DNA of 12,186 nucleotides from Christensenella sp. UBA7597 (lineage in GTDB: Bacteria > Bacillota > Clostridia > Christensenellales > Borkfalkiaceae): positions 12,720 to 24,905 of the forward strand of contig DLQW01000075.1 in the NCBI GenBank assembly GCA_002474405.1, written 5' to 3'. This document shows positions 11,364 through 12,186 of this stretch, one piece after another. How positions within the stretch are numbered: position 1 is the first letter of the stretch; every line of letters begins with the position of its first letter. The notes beneath the pieces are model-generated. The model did not search any database and was not told the DNA's origin. It saw nothing but the letters and a program-made list of their open reading frames with translations. The translations under genes were made by a program, and so were the position numbers.

Positions 11364-11535
11364 ATCCTTTTTTATATATGTATATATAGAAAAACATATA
11401 TTGATGGTGGGTTATATCTCCGCAGAGGAAAAAACGGAGAAAAAGCCCGTAGCGCAGTTATGATTGTTTCCGCGGTTTGCTATCGCGGGGCTATGATAAA
11501 AACATATTATAATTACTTATGTAAGGAGGCAAAAA
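11364..11535 (+). other. Long 5' leader of the nuoE-like operon, possible RNA structure
   Basis: About 172 nt separate the predicted +1 from the nuoE ATG. Local pairings seen: ATATATG (11374-11380) with CATATAT (11395-11401); CTCCG with CGGAG around 11418-11439; CCGCG (11470-11474) with CGCGG (11484-11488). No T-tract terminator and no known riboswitch consensus is recognised. A 19-codon frame at 11404-11463 lacks a ribosome binding site. The stretch 11149-11535 as a whole carries no convincing gene on either strand. Confidence 0.45.
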
Positions 11536-12024
11536 ATGGCTCATTTAAGCGAAGCGGCTGCCGCGAAGATCAATGAAATCTGCGACAGATACGCCGATGA
11601 GAGAACGCCGCTTATGATGATTTTAAGCGACGTTCAGAAAGAATACGGGTATATTCCCCTGGAGGTGCAGGAACTGGTTTCCGAACGTACGGGAATTTCC
11701 GTGGCGGAAATTTACGGCGTGGTAACGTTTTATTCGTTCTTCTCGCTGAATCCGAAAGGGAAATACGTCATCGGCTGCTGCCTCGGTACCGCGTGCTACG
11801 TGAAAGGGGCGCAGCAGGTAATCGATAAATTCTCGGAAATTCTGGGCATCAAACCCGGCGAAACCACGAAAGACGGGCTGTTTACGCTGGACGCCCTGCG
11901 CTGCATCGGCGCGTGCGGCATCGCGCCCGCCGTTTCCATCAACGGAAAGGTGTACCCGAAGCTTTCGGTGAATTCCGTTCCCGCCATTATCGAAGAATAT
12001 AAAAACGCGGAGGCGAACGTATGA
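11536..12024 (+). CDS. nuoE: NuoE-like [2Fe-2S] subunit of hydrogenase / NADH dehydrogenase (HndA/HydC type)
   Basis: A 162-residue thioredoxin-like ferredoxin subunit. In Clostridia, NuoE-like proteins followed by NuoF-like ones usually belong to NAD(P)-linked or electron-bifurcating [FeFe] hydrogenases (HndA or HydC) rather than to respiratory complex I. The helical N-terminal domain (1-65) includes ERTPLMMILSDVQKEYGYIP (22-41) and GVVTFYSFF (61-69). The single [2Fe-2S] cluster is held by Cys82 and Cys87 in CLGTACYVKGA and Cys123 and Cys127 in CIGACGIAP, the C-x4-C and C-x3-C pattern of the family; Cys81 is extra. ATG follows AAGGAGG by 6 nt, a near-perfect ribosome binding site. The stop overlaps the next start in ATGA. 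Which complex it serves cannot be decided because the downstream genes lie outside the window. Confidence 0.95.
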   Translation: MAHLSEAAAAKINEICDRYADERTPLMMILSDVQKEYGYIPLEVQELVSERTGISVAEIYGVVTFYSFFSLNPKGKYVIGCCLGTACYVKGAQQVIDKFSEILGIKPGETTKDGLFTLDALRCIGACGIAPAVSINGKVYPKLSVNSVPAIIEEYKNAEANV

Positions 12025-12186
12025 TTAAGAATTTCGAAGAACTGAACGCTACAAGCGAAAACTGTTCGGCGTGCCTGAACGCCAAATTTTCGGGTTCGGA
12101 CGGCAAGCGCCACGTGGTGCTTTGCGGCGGTACGGGCTGCCTTTCCTCGCATTCGCACGAAATCAAGGAAGAGTTTGAAAAGCAGA
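12021..12186 (+). CDS. nuoF: NuoF-like flavoprotein subunit, N-terminal fragment (3' end outside window)
   Basis: The first 55 residues of a NuoF/HndC/HydB-type subunit, which carries NAD(P)H, FMN and an Fe-S cluster in its main part. Visible is the start of the N-terminal thioredoxin-like [2Fe-2S] domain: HVVLCGGTGCLSSHSHEI (31-48), with Cys35 and Cys40 of the C-x4-C motif, as in the longer hydrogenase-type NuoF proteins (typical HVLVCGGTGCTSSGS). Ahead of it is an extra segment of about 25 residues containing C-x2-C (Cys15, Cys18). The presence of this ferredoxin domain favours a hydrogenase complex over plain complex I. ATG overlaps the nuoE stop by 4 nt, with GGAGG 7 nt upstream, so the two are translationally coupled. 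The remaining domains are not in the window. Confidence 0.92.
   Translation, partial: MIKNFEELNATSENCSACLNAKFSGSDGKRHVVLCGGTGCLSSHSHEIKEEFEKQ

Noticed and set aside
11404..11463. 19-codon ORF in the nuoE leader
   Set aside because: Its ATG has no Shine-Dalgarno sequence and it does not overlap a terminator, so the leader-peptide case is much weaker than for the MATE leader.
11343..11576. 77-codon frame running into nuoE
   Set aside because: It starts inside the promoter, overlaps nuoE out of frame and has no ribosome binding site.

Overview
The window reads as chromosomal sequence from an endospore-forming lineage of Bacillota, most likely an uncultured gut-type member of class Clostridia. 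The evidence is the sporulation pair yabP-yabQ next to divIC, strong AGGAGG-type ribosome binding sites, many GTG starts, Clostridia-like protein families (RelQ-type alarmone synthetase, ComEC-like beta-lactamase-fold protein, HndA/NuoE-type hydrogenase subunit) and a moderately high GC content with many GCG and CGG runs. Every gene is on the + strand. I see no phage, insertion sequence, CRISPR array, tRNA or rRNA.

Layout. (1) 1-912: the end of thyA and complete folA, the usual thymidylate synthase plus dihydrofolate reductase pair, closed by a probable terminator. (2) 977-2922: typA/bipA with its own promoter, a corrected GTG start at 1045, and a textbook terminator. (3) 2935-4556: an HD-domain phosphohydrolase, then yabP, yabQ and divIC. 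A sigma-E-like promoter sits just before yabP, and a sigma-A-type promoter lies inside yabQ. The two would separate sporulation expression of yabPQ from vegetative expression of divIC. (4) 4618-8513: a Ppx/GppA phosphatase, a membrane HExxH metalloprotease with a helical tail, a small alarmone synthetase and a membrane-anchored ComEC-like metallo-beta-lactamase-fold protein. (5) 8568-11148: a streptothricin-acetyltransferase-like GNAT, a MATE efflux pump and a YjaB-like GNAT. (6) 11149-11535: a gene-free stretch holding two terminators, a perfect inverted repeat, a consensus promoter and a leader of about 170 nt. (7) 11536 to the end: nuoE-like and nuoF-like subunits of an NAD(P)-linked hydrogenase or NADH dehydrogenase.

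The most striking element is in front of the MATE gene (9159-9296). An extended -10 promoter is followed, 17 nt after the predicted +1, by a 24-codon ORF with a good Shine-Dalgarno sequence. That ORF runs through a nested terminator hairpin with a T-rich tract, and its stop codon overlaps the Shine-Dalgarno sequence of the pump gene. This is the architecture of leader-peptide (ribosome-mediated) transcription attenuation. The pump sits beside a GNAT resembling streptothricin acetyltransferases, so a drug- or translation-stress-responsive resistance locus is a reasonable hypothesis.

Other points: two genes (yabP, and the GNAT at 10705) have promoter-like elements ending so close to their ATG that leaderless transcripts are predicted. 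Four genes linked or plausibly linked to (p)ppGpp metabolism lie within about 6.4 kb. All functional calls come from reading the translated sequence and remembered family motifs; no database search was run.
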